From positions 1-64,000 of the forward strand of contig DASSBN010000013.1 of the NCBI GenBank assembly GCA_035698665.1: DNA of 64,000 nucleotides, read 5' to 3'. How positions within the stretch are numbered: position 1 is the first letter of the stretch; each line of letters starts with the position of its first letter. Under the pieces are notes generated by a model, which worked only from the letters and a program-made list of their open reading frames with translations, had not been told where the DNA came from and did not search any database. A program made the translations under genes and the position numbers. Source of the stretch: DATEOR01 sp035698665. Lineage in GTDB: Bacteria; Actinomycetota; Thermoleophilia; Gaiellales; Gaiellaceae. This document shows positions 47,001-53,218 of the stretch, piece after piece.

Positions 47001-49239
47001 TCGTCGAAGACGGCTCGGCCGTGTCGACCGTCCACGTGTAGCTGGCCGCCGAGCCGTCGGTGTTCCCGGCTCCGTCAGTGCTTCGCACCTGAAAGGAGTG
47101 ACTGCCGTCGGAGAGCGGGCCCGCGTAGCTCTTCGGGCTCGTGCACGCGGTGTAGCCGCCGCCGTCGAGCTGGCACTCGAAGGTCGAGCCGCCCTCCGTC
47201 GAGGAGAAGCTGAAGCTCGCGCTCGTGGAGGTCGTGGGGTCGGCGGGGTTCGCCGTGATCGATGTGTTCGGTGCCGCGGTGTCGATCGTGAAGGAGCGGC
47301 TCGCCGGCGCCTCGACGAGCGAGACGTTGTCCGTCGCGCGCACTCGGATCGTGTAGCTGCCATCCGCGGGGAAGCTCGAAGCCGGAAAGGTGTACGACCA
47401 GTTGCCGGCCGAGAGGGAGGTCGTGTTCCAGACCTCGCTCGCGCTCGAGAAGGAGCCGGCGCTCCAGTAGTTGCCTGCGCCCTGGCGAATGGAGATCTCG
47501 ACCTTCTGGACTCCCGAGCCGTTGGCGCCGTCGCCGTAGGTGCCGCAGAAGCCGTTGGTGGCGCAGCCGGCGTTCCAGCCCGCGGCGTTGTACGTGCCGC
47601 TCGCGGAGGGGAACGTGGTCGTCGACGTCGGCGCGTTGTTGTCGATCCGCCGGTTCGAGATGGTCGCCGAGTTTGCGGTGTTGCCGGCGCCGTCTGTGGC
47701 GACCGCGCGCAGGTCGTAGAGGCCGTCGCCGACTGCGGTCGTGTCGAAGGAGACCGAGTACGGGGAGGTCGTGTCTGCGGCGCCGACGTTCGTCCAGGTG
47801 CCCGCGCCCGCAGGCGAGCGCTGGAACTGCACCGACGCGACGTATGAGTCGGCATCGCTCGCAGCCGAGGTCTGCAGCGTGATCGTGCCGGTGACAGGCG
47901 AGCCCGGATCGCTCAACGTCACGCTCGGGGCGACGTCGTCGACGTGGAAGGCCGCCTGATGCGCATACACGCGCGCCGAAACGGTCGAGGTCGCGCTCGC
48001 GTTGCCGGTAGCTCCCGCGGTCACCTGGATCTTGTCCGCAGTCGAGGCGCTGATCCCCGTCGTATTGACGTCGCCGCGCTCGTTCCACCCGGTCGGGGGC
48101 GTGTAGGTCGAGTTGCTCGCGCTGCCGAAGAAGGCGAGCACGATGTCGTCGTTCGCCGTCGTCGTGATGCTATTCGCCGTCACCGTCGTCGTGTTGTTCG
48201 TGCTCACGACCGTGCCGGGCAGGTCGAGGGGCGCGCTCGACTTGACGCCGTAGTACGCAGTCACCGTGGCGGCGGCCGCCTGGGCGCCCGTCCAGGTGAA
48301 CGAGTAGGAGGCGGGCTCCGACCCGCCCGCGATCTTGTAGAAGCTCGCCTGCGTGGCCTGGTTCGCTGACGTGCCCGAGGCGACCGCCGTCCAGCCCGAT
48401 CCGGCCACGGTGGACGTGACGTTCCCGGTCACCATCACGTGGGCGACGAGGAGGTCATTCGCCTGGACGCCGGCGGGTTTGTTCACCGTCACCGACGTGC
48501 CGCTCGCCTGCGTCCCGGTCAGCGTGGCGCGGTGCGTGACGGCCGGGTCGATGACGTAGGGGAGCGGGAGCCCGGAGTCGTCGAGGCGAAGCGTCAGCCA
48601 CCAGCTGCCGTTCCGCTGTTCGACGCCCCAGCGCAGGCCGTTGGGGGTGATGTCGTCGCCCTGGGCGTCGAGGATCGCGACGGGCGCGATCGAGACGTCG
48701 GTGAGCTTGTGCAGCTTCGTGTCGAGGAACGCGACGGCGCCGTCGTCTCCGACGCGCGGAATCTGGGCCGTGTCGATCTTCCAGTGCCACGTGCGCAGGC
48801 CCTGCCGTTCCCGGATGGTGAGGAACTGCTCGAGCGTGGGGCCGTCGACGAGGATCGTCTCGGCGCCGACTGCGGTCGGGCGCGAAACGCCGTTTTCGAA
48901 GTGATGCCAGTCGCCCGCCTCGGCGCCCTGCGTCGAGAGCGTGACCGTGGCGTTCCGGCTGCGGATGCGGAAGCTCGAGTCGTCGATCGCGAGCTCGACA
49001 CCCGGCTGCGGGTGCCGCACGAGCGGAGCCTCGGACTCGGCTGCGCCGAGCGCATCTTCCAAAAACGCCGGCGGTGCCCCGGAGCGCGTCGCCCCGCCGA
49101 GTTGCAGGACGGCCATGAAGACCGCAGCCGCAAGGGCCGCGAGCGCCGCCAGCCGCACCGGCGATGCGCTGCGCAAAACGGCGACACGCTCGGCCTCCGC
49201 CGAGCGCTCACCGGGCCGCAGTTCCGGAAAGTTCGTCAT
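35041..49239 (-). CDS. giant Ig-like repeat surface protein with PASTA domain and C-terminal anchor (4,732 aa)
   Basis: N-terminal membrane segment or signal anchor at about residues 28-50, then a beta-rich region, then long tandem beta-sandwich repeats. Type A (FPASG....GWNAGCAT.GFCGTYSDA, about 8 copies by eye) has a Cys pair. Type B (GSTFECELDGGGF..C.SPK.Y then GSHTFKVR.TD.AGN, about 11 copies) also has paired Cys. Type D (GGSVTYADGYDADGQVTIST, 3 copies) and Big-3-like units (VSSDSDDSGSGVASA) fill the middle. Near the C-terminus come a fibronectin-like module (PKSFKGKSVSGRLVLSWKAS), a PASTA domain (VPKVANMPLAKAKKALTKRG), a Pro-rich linker, a membrane helix (TAGLVLLAGLFLGAGAMVL) and a basic tail. 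Probably a cell-surface adhesin or stalk; no catalytic domain seen. The 2.2-kilo-residue frame on the other strand is a shadow. Confidence 0.92.
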   Translation of the reverse strand: MTNFPELRPGERSAEAERVAVLRSASPVRLAALAALAAAVFMAVLQLGGATRSGAPPAFLEDALGAAESEAPLVRHPQPGVELAIDDSSFRIRSRNATVTLSTQGAEAGDWHHFENGVSRPTAVGAETILVDGPTLEQFLTIRERQGLRTWHWKIDTAQIPRVGDDGAVAFLDTKLHKLTDVSIAPVAILDAQGDDITPNGLRWGVEQRNGSWWLTLRLDDSGLPLPYVIDPAVTHRATLTGTQASGTSVTVNKPAGVQANDLLVAHVMVTGNVTSTVAGSGWTAVASGTSANQATQASFYKIAGGSEPASYSFTWTGAQAAAATVTAYYGVKSSAPLDLPGTVVSTNNTTTVTANSITTTANDDIVLAFFGSASNSTYTPPTGWNERGDVNTTGISASTADKIQVTAGATGNASATSTVSARVYAHQAAFHVDDVAPSVTLSDPGSPVTGTITLQTSAASDADSYVASVQFQRSPAGAGTWTNVGAADTTSPYSVSFDTTAVGDGLYDLRAVATDGAGNTANSATISNRRIDNNAPTSTTTFPSASGTYNAAGWNAGCATNGFCGTYGDGANGSGVQKVEISIRQGAGNYWSAGSFSSASEVWNTTSLSAGNWSYTFPASSFPADGSYTIRVRATDNVSLVEAPASRSFTIDTAAPNTSITANPADPTTSTSASFSFSSTEGGSTFECQLDGGGYTACTSPKSYAGPLSDGSHSFQVRSTDGAGNTDGSAASYTWTVDTAEPSSTTTFPGSGATYSTSGWNGGCATNGFCGTYSDGVGGSGVQKVEISIRQGAGNYWSAGSFSSASEVWNTTSLSAGNWSYTFPASSFPADGSYTIRVRATDNVSLAESPSSRSFTIDRTAPNTTIDSNPSDPTSSTSASFSFSSTEGGSTFACQLDGGGYSACTSPKSYAGPLGQGSHTFTVRATDGAGNTDGTPATYTWTVDSVAPSSATTFPASAANYTTSGWNAGCATIGFCGTYSDATSGVQKVEISIRQGSGNYWSAGSFSSAGEVWNTASLSGGNWSYAFSAASFPADGSYTIRVRATDNATNVESPSSRSFSYDATAPNTIIDSNPADPSSSANASFTFSSTEGSSTFECELDGGGFSSCSSPKSYSSLAEGSHTFKVRATDQAGNTDATPAQFTWTVDTVAPATTIDSSPSLTSNSAAATFTFSSTEGSSTFECELDGGGFSSCSSPKNYSGLAEGSHTFKVRATDQAGNVDATPAQFTWTVDTVNPSAVFTFPASGANYDGTGWGAGCATAGFCGTYSDATSGVQGVEISIRQGTGNYWNGTTFGSATEVFQTATTGGGDWSYAFPASSFPAGGSYTVHVRATDNAGNTETGPSRTFTYDTTPPETTIDSNPSDPSTSADATFTFSADEGGSTFACELDGGGFSACTSPKNYSSLAEGSHTFKVRSTDGAGNTDPTPAQFTWTVDTVAPSSTTSFPASGGKYNASGWDAGCATVGFCGTYSDATSGVQKVEISIRRGSGNYWNGSAFASAGEVWNLAGLSGGDWSYALSTTDFPADGSYTIRVKATDNAGNGETPASRSFTYDTADPSALFSFPASGGDYANAAWDAGCATAGFCGTYSDTTAGVQAVEISIRRGSGNYWNGTSFGSASEVFQTASLSGGNWSYDFAAAGFPADGSYTVHVRATDNASNTEPGPSRTFRIDNANPSAAFSFPASGGAYADSGWNAGCATSGFCGTYSDATSGVQAVDVSIRRVGTGLYWNGSAFSSGSEDFQAASLAGGNWTYALPASSFPADGSYTVHIRATDNAGNSETGPSRSFTIDNVAPNAAIDSGPSDPSASADATFEFSADEGGSTFECELDGGGFSACTSPKTYTSLSDGSHTFKVRSTDAAGNTDATPAELTWSVDTAAPSSSVSFPGAGAFYHTSTWNAGCTPAGFCGTYSDATSGVQKVELSIKRLGTGLYWNGSAFSSGSELFFTTALSAGDWSYAFGAASFPVDDDYTVRVKATDNADNAESPSTRTFTFDATDPTGSLTAPANGAAVSGNAVTVSSDSADAGSGVALATFERRPSGGGSWTTIATDGSAPYSVDWDTTALADGDYDLRVTTDDESGNSFSSATRTVTVDNTNPSSATLDALPGAISNGQALTGSGADSGSGVASLSYYFCPGPPCSPSTLIGSSSTGPSYSVTWSSQPADGDYQVLVRVADRAGNTLDSTKQTVTVDNTDPTGSLTAPADTAQVSGTVAVSSDSDDSGSGVASAAFQRRPAGGGSWTTIATDTTDPYSVSWDTTPLGDGDYDLRVLTTDAAGNSFSSATRTVSVDNHAPTVSITAPGAYVNGAAADPFTVTATSPDTDIASVEFFVCDNQSANCSTGSWDSLGAPDTTAPYTASWDVLGDGNQALRAIITDNASNTGSDVVSTLVDRTDPTGSVTSPTGGAFLSGTVSVSSDSDDAGSGAVSALFERRPAGGGTWTAIDTDTSSPYSVSWDTSALNGDFDLHVVTTDAAGNTHTSAALTVTVDSTAPSAPVISLSESSPHAFVSGQTIFVDTGQSGSYDVSATSSDAQSGIEKIRFPGGSDDFTSPYEASYGFGALSGSQTVTSYNGSGLTASDTFTVTPDTTGPSAFSLTAPGAGDSIADGQTVSASPGDAGSGIDTVEFRYCAGSSCSFSSGTAIGAPDSAAPYSVAWSGQPADGTYTIVARATDNVGNATDSAERTVSVDNTGPSSVLSVNEGTRSDLQYFDSATDTYYYNPAATGDFTLHDVASDPAGVASVDFAAIADTGFSGSAKSDTSFPYDSNTYTFTTGSASAPATQAVVVTDALGNATNDSFDLVRDVTAPTGGSVTYTDGYDADGDVVVSTADGNDTGAGVDGSSGVLERRTSALTDGSCGSFSGGWTPVTSPDSVTSGECAQYRYRVFDRVGNEAIYTSGSVVQVDLSAPSGPALTLSESSAWAFVSGTTVYLNTAQAGSYDVDATTDDAQSGIDQVSFPAGQDDATSPYQATYAFGDLSGSQTVTAENGAGLTASSSFTVTSDTAAPTGGSVTYADGYDADGQVTISTSDGNDALSGVDASSGILESRTSALSDGSCAGFAGGWTTVTSPDTVATGTCAQYRYRVSDNVGNEAVYSSGNVVKVDTSGPATPVISLSESSPHAFVSGQTIFVDTGQSGSYDVSATSSDAQSGIEKIRFPGTTDDFTSPYEASYGFGALSGSQTVTAYSNAGLTASDTFTVTPDTTDPSTTDDTGTIGSAWRNAPVTVTLSPSDGGAGLAATYYTTDGSVPTTSSAQGTSVDLTSNGVYTVKYFSVDRVGNAEPVQTASTQIRIDQTDPSAPALTLGESSPYAHVVGTTIYVQTGQSGTYTVAATSNDPLSGIAKIAFPGGVDDSASPYQTIYALGDLAGTQTVTAHDDAGNTSSSTFDATADDDAPLGGSVTYADGYDADGQVTISTSNGTDALSGVDASSGVLERRTSALTDGTCAAFAGGWTTVTGPDTVATDTCAEYRYRVFDNVSNEAIYTSGNIVKVDQTAPNTSIGSTPGDPTNATGASFTFSATETGSTFECELDGGGFTSCTSPKSYAGLAEGSHTFKVRATDIAGNTDSSPAQFTWTVDTSEPNTSIGSTPSDPTSAADADFTFDSSEGGSTFECELDGGGFTSCTSPKSYSGLADGSHSFNVRSTDIAGNTDASPAQFTWAVDTSAPNTTIDVSPADPDSSPNPSFEFSSSEGSSTFECELDGGGFTSCTSPKSYSGLADGSHTFQVRSTDQAGNTDATPASYTWSVNAGAPTVSITAPSGFVNLADADPFTVSATSPDGDVAGVEFFSCSDASNDCSSGSWVSLGSDAAAPYTASWPLPADGNAALRAVATDVGTNTGEDVLNVTVDRTRPVTSIDSAPSDPTSATGASFDFSGSEGGVGFECRLDGGSFGPCASPKSYSSLAEGTHTFDVQATDAAGNAEATPQTHTWTVDTTAPDTSITATPSDPSASPSADFSFTSTEGGSSFECRLDGGVFAACADPASYTGLADGSHTFRVRATDIAGNTDGSAAVYTWTLDATAPGGGLTDPGSPLRRTVGLSASPSDSGVGVQQVVFQSSPADAGTWSDIAIDTTSPYTADWDTTGVADGLYDLRIVVTDNASNTAASAVLEDRLVDNTDPIASMDDPGAYLSGTVNLTSTTGDSGSGVASVTYQRSPAGANTWTTVSATWNTTGVADGLYDLRVRVTDNAGNATTSAAVVDRRVDNTAPALASSAPSDGSNVTAAGSLAVTANEDLADVFASDIDGSSVAGVATGATVTFTQAFAPGPHTLSGELEDLAGNRTPIRVHFTVWNTTGGDYPYTEKNSFASSAMTVAATNGVGQLHIPAGAWSGAPAGDWLVAKVDPQSAGAVASGFSAEGDVYDVSAYWALSGGAVTSFDEPIELTLTNGAGNVVPAFLNGSAWQPIARLSGTTLPESMQQGFYKDGDTVHLLTRSADSFMLLRDLVAPTKPKSFKGKSVSGRLVLSWKASTDSSGLVDAYLVYVNGTLAQTLGSSTLSVDMGAFSQKDARSFQVAARDAAGNVSAKTPALVVVPKVANMPLAKAKKALTKRGLKAGKLTYVFSSVPKGSVVAAGKSGLTARGSAVPLKVSKGRAARTSDTGSGTTTPPPAYQPPTYQPPTSPPPVTTPPSSAPPTDSPPTGGDPIDPTAGGAAGAGAAEPESFNQSEVSSARRTAGLVLLAGLFLGAGAMVLRARRRLIPPVARAEALDGPILFWDERLVRSTASALRRAFAALGR

Positions 49240-49442
49240 GTGGTCTCAGTCCTCGGGCGCCCTACACCGCGCGCGATTCCTGGACGGGACATCGTCCGGC
49301 CAGGGGGTGGAGCGGCCTCGATTCGGTATGAGAAAGGACTGAACTGCCCGAACTTCCCTCGTTCGAGGGAGCTTTGGCGCCGGAACTTGAAGAAGACGCG
49401 GCCGGCGGCCAGAATCAGGGAAACCCCGCGAAGGAGAAGACC

Positions 49443-49988
49443 ATGCGGCACACCACGAGAACAGCGGTTCTCTTTTTTTCGCTTCTGCTCTTGACTACAG
49501 GCAGCACGGCCCTGGCAACAGATGGCGACTGGGCGTCTGCAGTGGACGCGGCCCAGGTAGTGGACCCGGCGATCGCTCCTCCGACGAGCGTGGCGGGCGA
49601 CATCCGCGCGGTGGGTGGCGGAGACATCCTCGGGGCCGGCACCACCGGCAACTTCGCCTTCAGCGGCTCCCGCAAGGACGGTGTGGCGAGCGGGAAGCTC
49701 ACGCTGATCGGCTCACAGGGCCAGGTGTTCCACGCCGACCTCGTCTGCATCGAGGCGACGGTGCTTCCGGACGGGACGAAGCTCGCCCGCCTCGTCGGCC
49801 GGCTCACCGAGCCGGTGTTCGCCTCTCAGTCGCTCCTCTTCAACGTGAGCGACACCGGCCTTCCCGGAGGCGAAGGAGACACCTTTTCCGGTGGCCTTCC
49901 GGCCGCCGCTCCGGAGGACGTCCCCTGCGAGCCGACGCCGGGCATCGACCCGATCGCGCACGGCAACATCTCGATCCGCCTCGACTGA
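49443..49988 (+). CDS. secreted hypothetical protein
   Basis: A 181-residue protein with a clear signal peptide: MRHTTRTAVLFFSLLLLTTG then STALATDG with likely cleavage after ALA. The mature part is a small beta-rich domain (GNFAFSGSRKDGVASGKLTL, VFHADLVCIEATVLPDGTKL) with two Cys that could form a disulfide, ending NISIRLD. AAGGAG lies before the ATG at 49443. The 203-base gap to the divergent giant gene should hold both promoters. No family recognised. Confidence 0.75.
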   Translation: MRHTTRTAVLFFSLLLLTTGSTALATDGDWASAVDAAQVVDPAIAPPTSVAGDIRAVGGGDILGAGTTGNFAFSGSRKDGVASGKLTLIGSQGQVFHADLVCIEATVLPDGTKLARLVGRLTEPVFASQSLLFNVSDTGLPGGEGDTFSGGLPAAAPEDVPCEPTPGIDPIAHGNISIRLD

Positions 49989-50030
49989 AAGCGGCAGAGG
50001 GCGCGCCGACGGCGCGTAGAATCACTCCGC

Positions 50031-51695
50031 ATGGCGACAGCGGAGGAACGGAGGCGCGCCCTCGCCACCGACGAGTGGCGGCGTGCGCTCTACGAGCGAA
50101 GCCCGGAGCGCGACGGGCTCTTCACGACGATCTCGGGGCTCGAGAACGAGCCGCTCTACACGCCTGACCAGGTCGCGATCGACTACGACCGCGATCTCGG
50201 CTACCCCGGCGCGTTTCCGTACACGCGAGGCGTCTATCCATCGATGTACCGCGGCCGCCTCTGGACGATGCGGCAGTTCGCCGGCTTCGGCACCGCCGAG
50301 GAGACGAACGCGCGCTTCCGCTATCTGCTCGACCACGGTCAGACGGGGCTCTCGACGGCCTTCGACATGCCCACGCTGATGGGGTACGACTCCGACCACG
50401 CGAGATCGCTCGGCGAGGTCGGGCGGGAGGGGGTCGCGATCGACTCCCTCGAGGACATGGAGCACCTCTTCGCCGGGATCCCGCTCGGCGAGGTCTCGAC
50501 GTCCATGACGATCAACGCGCCCGCGGCGATGCTCCTCGCCTTCTACATCTGCGTCGCCGAGGAGCAGGGCGTCCCGCAGGACCGTCTGCGCGGCACGATC
50601 CAGACCGACATCCTCAAGGAGTACATCGCGCAGAAGGAGTGGATCTTTCCGCCGGAGCCCTCGATGCGGCTCTGCGTGGACATGATCGAGTACTGCGCGC
50701 GCAACGTCCCGCTCTGGCATCCGGTCTCCATCTCCGGCTACCACATCCGCGAGGCGGGCTCGACCGCGGCCCAGGAGCTCGCCTTCACGCTCGCCGACGG
50801 GTTCGCGTACGTCGAGGCCGGGATCGAGCGAGGCCTCGACGTCGACGACTTCGCACCGCGGCTCTCCTTCTTCTTCAACGCGCACATCGACTTCTTCGAA
50901 GAGGTCGCGAAGTACCGCGCCGCCCGGAGGATCTGGGCGAAGGAGCTGCGCGAGCGCTACGGGGCCAAGAACCCGCGCTCGTGGCTCATGCGCTTCCATG
51001 CGCAGACCGCCGGCGTGTCGCTCACGGCGCAGCAGCCCGAGGTGAACATCGTGCGCACCGCGCTCGAGGCGCTCGCAGCCGTTCTCGGCGGCTGCCAGTC
51101 GCTGCACACGAACTCCTTCGACGAGGCGCTCGCACTTCCGACCGAGCACGCCGTCAAGCTCGCCCTGCGCACGCAGCAGGTGATCGCCCACGAGACCGGC
51201 GTGGCGAGCACCATCGACCCGCTCGGCGGCTCCTACTACCTCGAGGACCTGACCAACAGGCTCGAACAGGAGGCCTACGACTACTTCGGGCGCATCCGCG
51301 ATCTCGGCGGGGTGGTCGAGGCGATCAAGGAGAACTTCTTCCAGCGCGAGATCGCCGAGGCGTCCTTCCGGTTCCAGAGCGAGGTCGAGTCCGGTGACCG
51401 CGTGATCGTCGGAGTCAACCGCTACGGGGATCCCGACGAGCGCGAGATCGAGATCTTGAAGATCGACGAGGCGCTCGAGCTGAAGCAGGTCGAGCGCGTC
51501 CGAGCTCTCCGCGCCCGGCGCGACTCCGCCGCGGTCGAATCGGCGCTCGCCCGGCTCAAGCGCGACGCGGCCGAGGCCGACACCAACCTCATGCCGGCGA
51601 TCATCGACGCCTCCCGCGCCTACGTGACGATGGGCGAGATGTGCGACGCCCTCCGAGGTGTGTGGGGGGTGTGGCGTGAGACTCCCGTTTTTTGA
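50031..51695 (+). CDS. B12-dependent acyl-CoA mutase large subunit, isobutyryl-CoA mutase (IcmA) type
   Basis: A 554-residue TIM-barrel subunit lacking the B12-binding domain, the length of IcmA. PYTRGVYPSMYRGRLWTMRQ, GLSTAFDMPTLMGYDSDHAR and LHTNSFDEALALPTEHAVKL are mutase signatures. The two specificity positions read Phe83 (RQFAGFG) and Gln201 (KEYIAQKEWIFPPEP). Published IcmA uses Phe80/Gln198 while methylmalonyl-CoA mutase uses Tyr/Arg, so isobutyryl-CoA/n-butyryl-CoA interconversion is favoured over methylmalonyl-CoA. The small subunit is 7 kb away at 58.8 kb, MeaB at 3.1 kb. The last ten codons are duplicated after the stop. Confidence 0.9.
   Translation: MATAEERRRALATDEWRRALYERSPERDGLFTTISGLENEPLYTPDQVAIDYDRDLGYPGAFPYTRGVYPSMYRGRLWTMRQFAGFGTAEETNARFRYLLDHGQTGLSTAFDMPTLMGYDSDHARSLGEVGREGVAIDSLEDMEHLFAGIPLGEVSTSMTINAPAAMLLAFYICVAEEQGVPQDRLRGTIQTDILKEYIAQKEWIFPPEPSMRLCVDMIEYCARNVPLWHPVSISGYHIREAGSTAAQELAFTLADGFAYVEAGIERGLDVDDFAPRLSFFFNAHIDFFEEVAKYRAARRIWAKELRERYGAKNPRSWLMRFHAQTAGVSLTAQQPEVNIVRTALEALAAVLGGCQSLHTNSFDEALALPTEHAVKLALRTQQVIAHETGVASTIDPLGGSYYLEDLTNRLEQEAYDYFGRIRDLGGVVEAIKENFFQREIAEASFRFQSEVESGDRVIVGVNRYGDPDEREIEILKIDEALELKQVERVRALRARRDSAAVESALARLKRDAAEADTNLMPAIIDASRAYVTMGEMCDALRGVWGVWRETPVF
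51663..51695 (+). repeat. 3'-end duplication of the mutase gene, copy 1 (in the gene)
   Basis: Encodes WGVWRETPVF followed by TGA, the true end of the mutase. Copy 2 follows 37 bases later and encodes the same ten residues with different third bases. Confidence 0.85.
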
Positions 51696-51709
51696 GAGCA
51701 GGGGGGTGG

Positions 51710-51733
51710 ATGAGGGGGGCTTGCCCCCCTCAT
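51710..51733 (+). terminator. perfect hairpin after the mutase gene
   Basis: ATGAGGGGGGC and GCCCCCCTCAT form an 11-bp perfect stem with a TT loop, 15 bases past the mutase stop and between the two copies of the 3'-end sequence. Likely a terminator; no T-run. Confidence 0.6.
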
Positions 51734-51765
51734 GGGGGGTCTGGCGGGAGACACCCGTCTTCTAG
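51733..51765 (+). repeat. 3'-end duplication of the mutase gene, copy 2 (remnant)
   Basis: Reads WGVWRETPVF then TAG. All differences from copy 1 are synonymous third positions (Val, Arg, Thr, Val, Phe codons) plus a changed stop. It is 70 bases from copy 1, hence out of frame with it, and ends 21 bases before the ABC transporter start. Confidence 0.8.
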
Positions 51766-51786
51766 GCCCTCTTTAATTCGAGGCGC

Positions 51787-52416
51787 ATGGGCAGCAACGG
51801 AAACCTGCTCTCGATCGAGGGCCTCAGCCGGCGCTTCGGCGCGAAGGAGGTCGTGCGCTCGCTCGACCTCTCGGTCGCACCGGGCCAGCGAGTGGCTCTC
51901 TGGGGGCCGAACGGTTCCGGGAAGAGCACCGTTCTCCGTTGCGTCGCCGGGACGCTCACCCCGTCGGCCGGCTCGGTTCACGTCGGCGGGCACCTGGCCG
52001 GCGAGCTCGCCGCACGCCGACTCGTGGGCGCGTCGCTCGCCCAGGAGCGCTCGTTCTACCTTCGGCTCAGCGGCAGGACGAACCTCCTCTTCTTCGCCCG
52101 TATCCGCTACGACGACAGACGTGAGGGGTCGCGCGCAGTCGACGGGCTCATCGAGGAGCTCGAGATCGCGGACATCGCCGCCACACGGGTCGACCGCTGC
52201 TCGACCGGGATGGTGCAGCAGCTGGGCATCGCTCGCGCGCTTCTCGGAGACCCGTCCGTGCTCCTGCTGGATGAGCCGACCCGGTCGCTCGACGCCGATG
52301 CGAGAGGCCGCCTGTGGGGGGCTCTCGGGCGTCGTCCTCATGCCGCCGCCCTGATCGCAACACACCTCGACGAGGACCTGAACCTTTGTGACGAGCGCGT
52401 TTCCTTTCCCGTTTAG
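51787..52416 (+). CDS. ABC transporter ATP-binding protein of the lasso-type cluster
   Basis: A 209-residue ATPase. Walker A is GPNGSGKSTVL, Walker B VLLLDEPTRSLDADARGRLW, and the signature is CSTGMVQQLGIARALL, the STGM variant common with ABC-2 permeases. It pairs with the permease that overlaps it by 29 bases. Lying in a lasso-peptide-type cluster it is the probable exporter (the D function), though here split rather than the usual fused ATPase-permease. ATG at 51787. Confidence 0.9.
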   Translation: MGSNGNLLSIEGLSRRFGAKEVVRSLDLSVAPGQRVALWGPNGSGKSTVLRCVAGTLTPSAGSVHVGGHLAGELAARRLVGASLAQERSFYLRLSGRTNLLFFARIRYDDRREGSRAVDGLIEELEIADIAATRVDRCSTGMVQQLGIARALLGDPSVLLLDEPTRSLDADARGRLWGALGRRPHAAALIATHLDEDLNLCDERVSFPV

Positions 52417-53215
52417 CGTCCCGCGCCTGGGCGTGATCGTGGCACTTGTTCGCCGCGACTACCTCGTGCAGCGCTCCTACCGGCTGGTCTTCGCGCTCGA
52501 CCTCTTCTACGGGGTGGTCAACCTGCTCGTCTTCTACTTCATCTCGAAGACGTTCGATGAGACGACGGCCGACCTGAACGGGGCGCCGAGCTACTTCGCA
52601 TTTGCTTCGATCGGCATCGCGATCACGATCGTCCTGCAAGCGGCCAGCGGTGGGCTCGCCCACCGGATTCGGGAGGAGCAGCTCACCGGCACCCTGGAGG
52701 CGCTGACCGCGCAACCCATCACGGTCTCCGAGCTCGCCTTCGGCCTCGCGTCGTTCCAGTTCGGCTTCGGAATGCTGCGCGCGGCGTTCTATCTGCTTCT
52801 GAGCGGGCTGTTCTTCGGCGTCGGCTACGAGAACGCCGACTGGGTCGGCTTCGTCACTGTCCTCCTCGCTTCCGGCGCAGCGCTCGCAAGCATCGGGGTC
52901 ATCCTCGGTGCGCTCGTCCTGGTGCTCAAGCGAGGAGAGATCCTGACCGGCGCGGTGACGTTTGCCATGGGCCTCGTCAGCGGTGCGTTCTTCCCGGTCG
53001 CCGTCCTGCCGTCCTGGCTCCAGGCGATCGGCTCGATCATGCCCACCCGCTTTGCCTACGACGGCCTGCGCTCGGCGATCTTCGAAGGCGGGGGATGGGG
53101 CGGCGACGCGCTGGCGCTGATCGTCTTCGCCGTCATCGGGCTCCCGATCGGGGTGTTGTGTTTCAACCGCGGGCTGCTGCAATCCCGCCGAGCGGGCACG
53201 ATCTCCCAGTACTGA
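52388..53215 (+). CDS. ABC-2 type permease
   Basis: A 275-residue membrane protein with about six hydrophobic segments. VALVRRDYLVQRSYRLVFAL near the start and a C-terminal GAFFPVAVLPSWLQAIGSIM then PTRFAYDGLRSAIFEGGG match ABC-2 permeases (polysaccharide, drug and peptide exporters). GTG at 52388 overlaps the ATPase. Export of the ribosomal peptide is inferred from context. Confidence 0.88.
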   Translation: MTSAFPFPFSVPRLGVIVALVRRDYLVQRSYRLVFALDLFYGVVNLLVFYFISKTFDETTADLNGAPSYFAFASIGIAITIVLQAASGGLAHRIREEQLTGTLEALTAQPITVSELAFGLASFQFGFGMLRAAFYLLLSGLFFGVGYENADWVGFVTVLLASGAALASIGVILGALVLVLKRGEILTGAVTFAMGLVSGAFFPVAVLPSWLQAIGSIMPTRFAYDGLRSAIFEGGGWGGDALALIVFAVIGLPIGVLCFNRGLLQSRRAGTISQY

Positions 53216-53218
53216 ACG

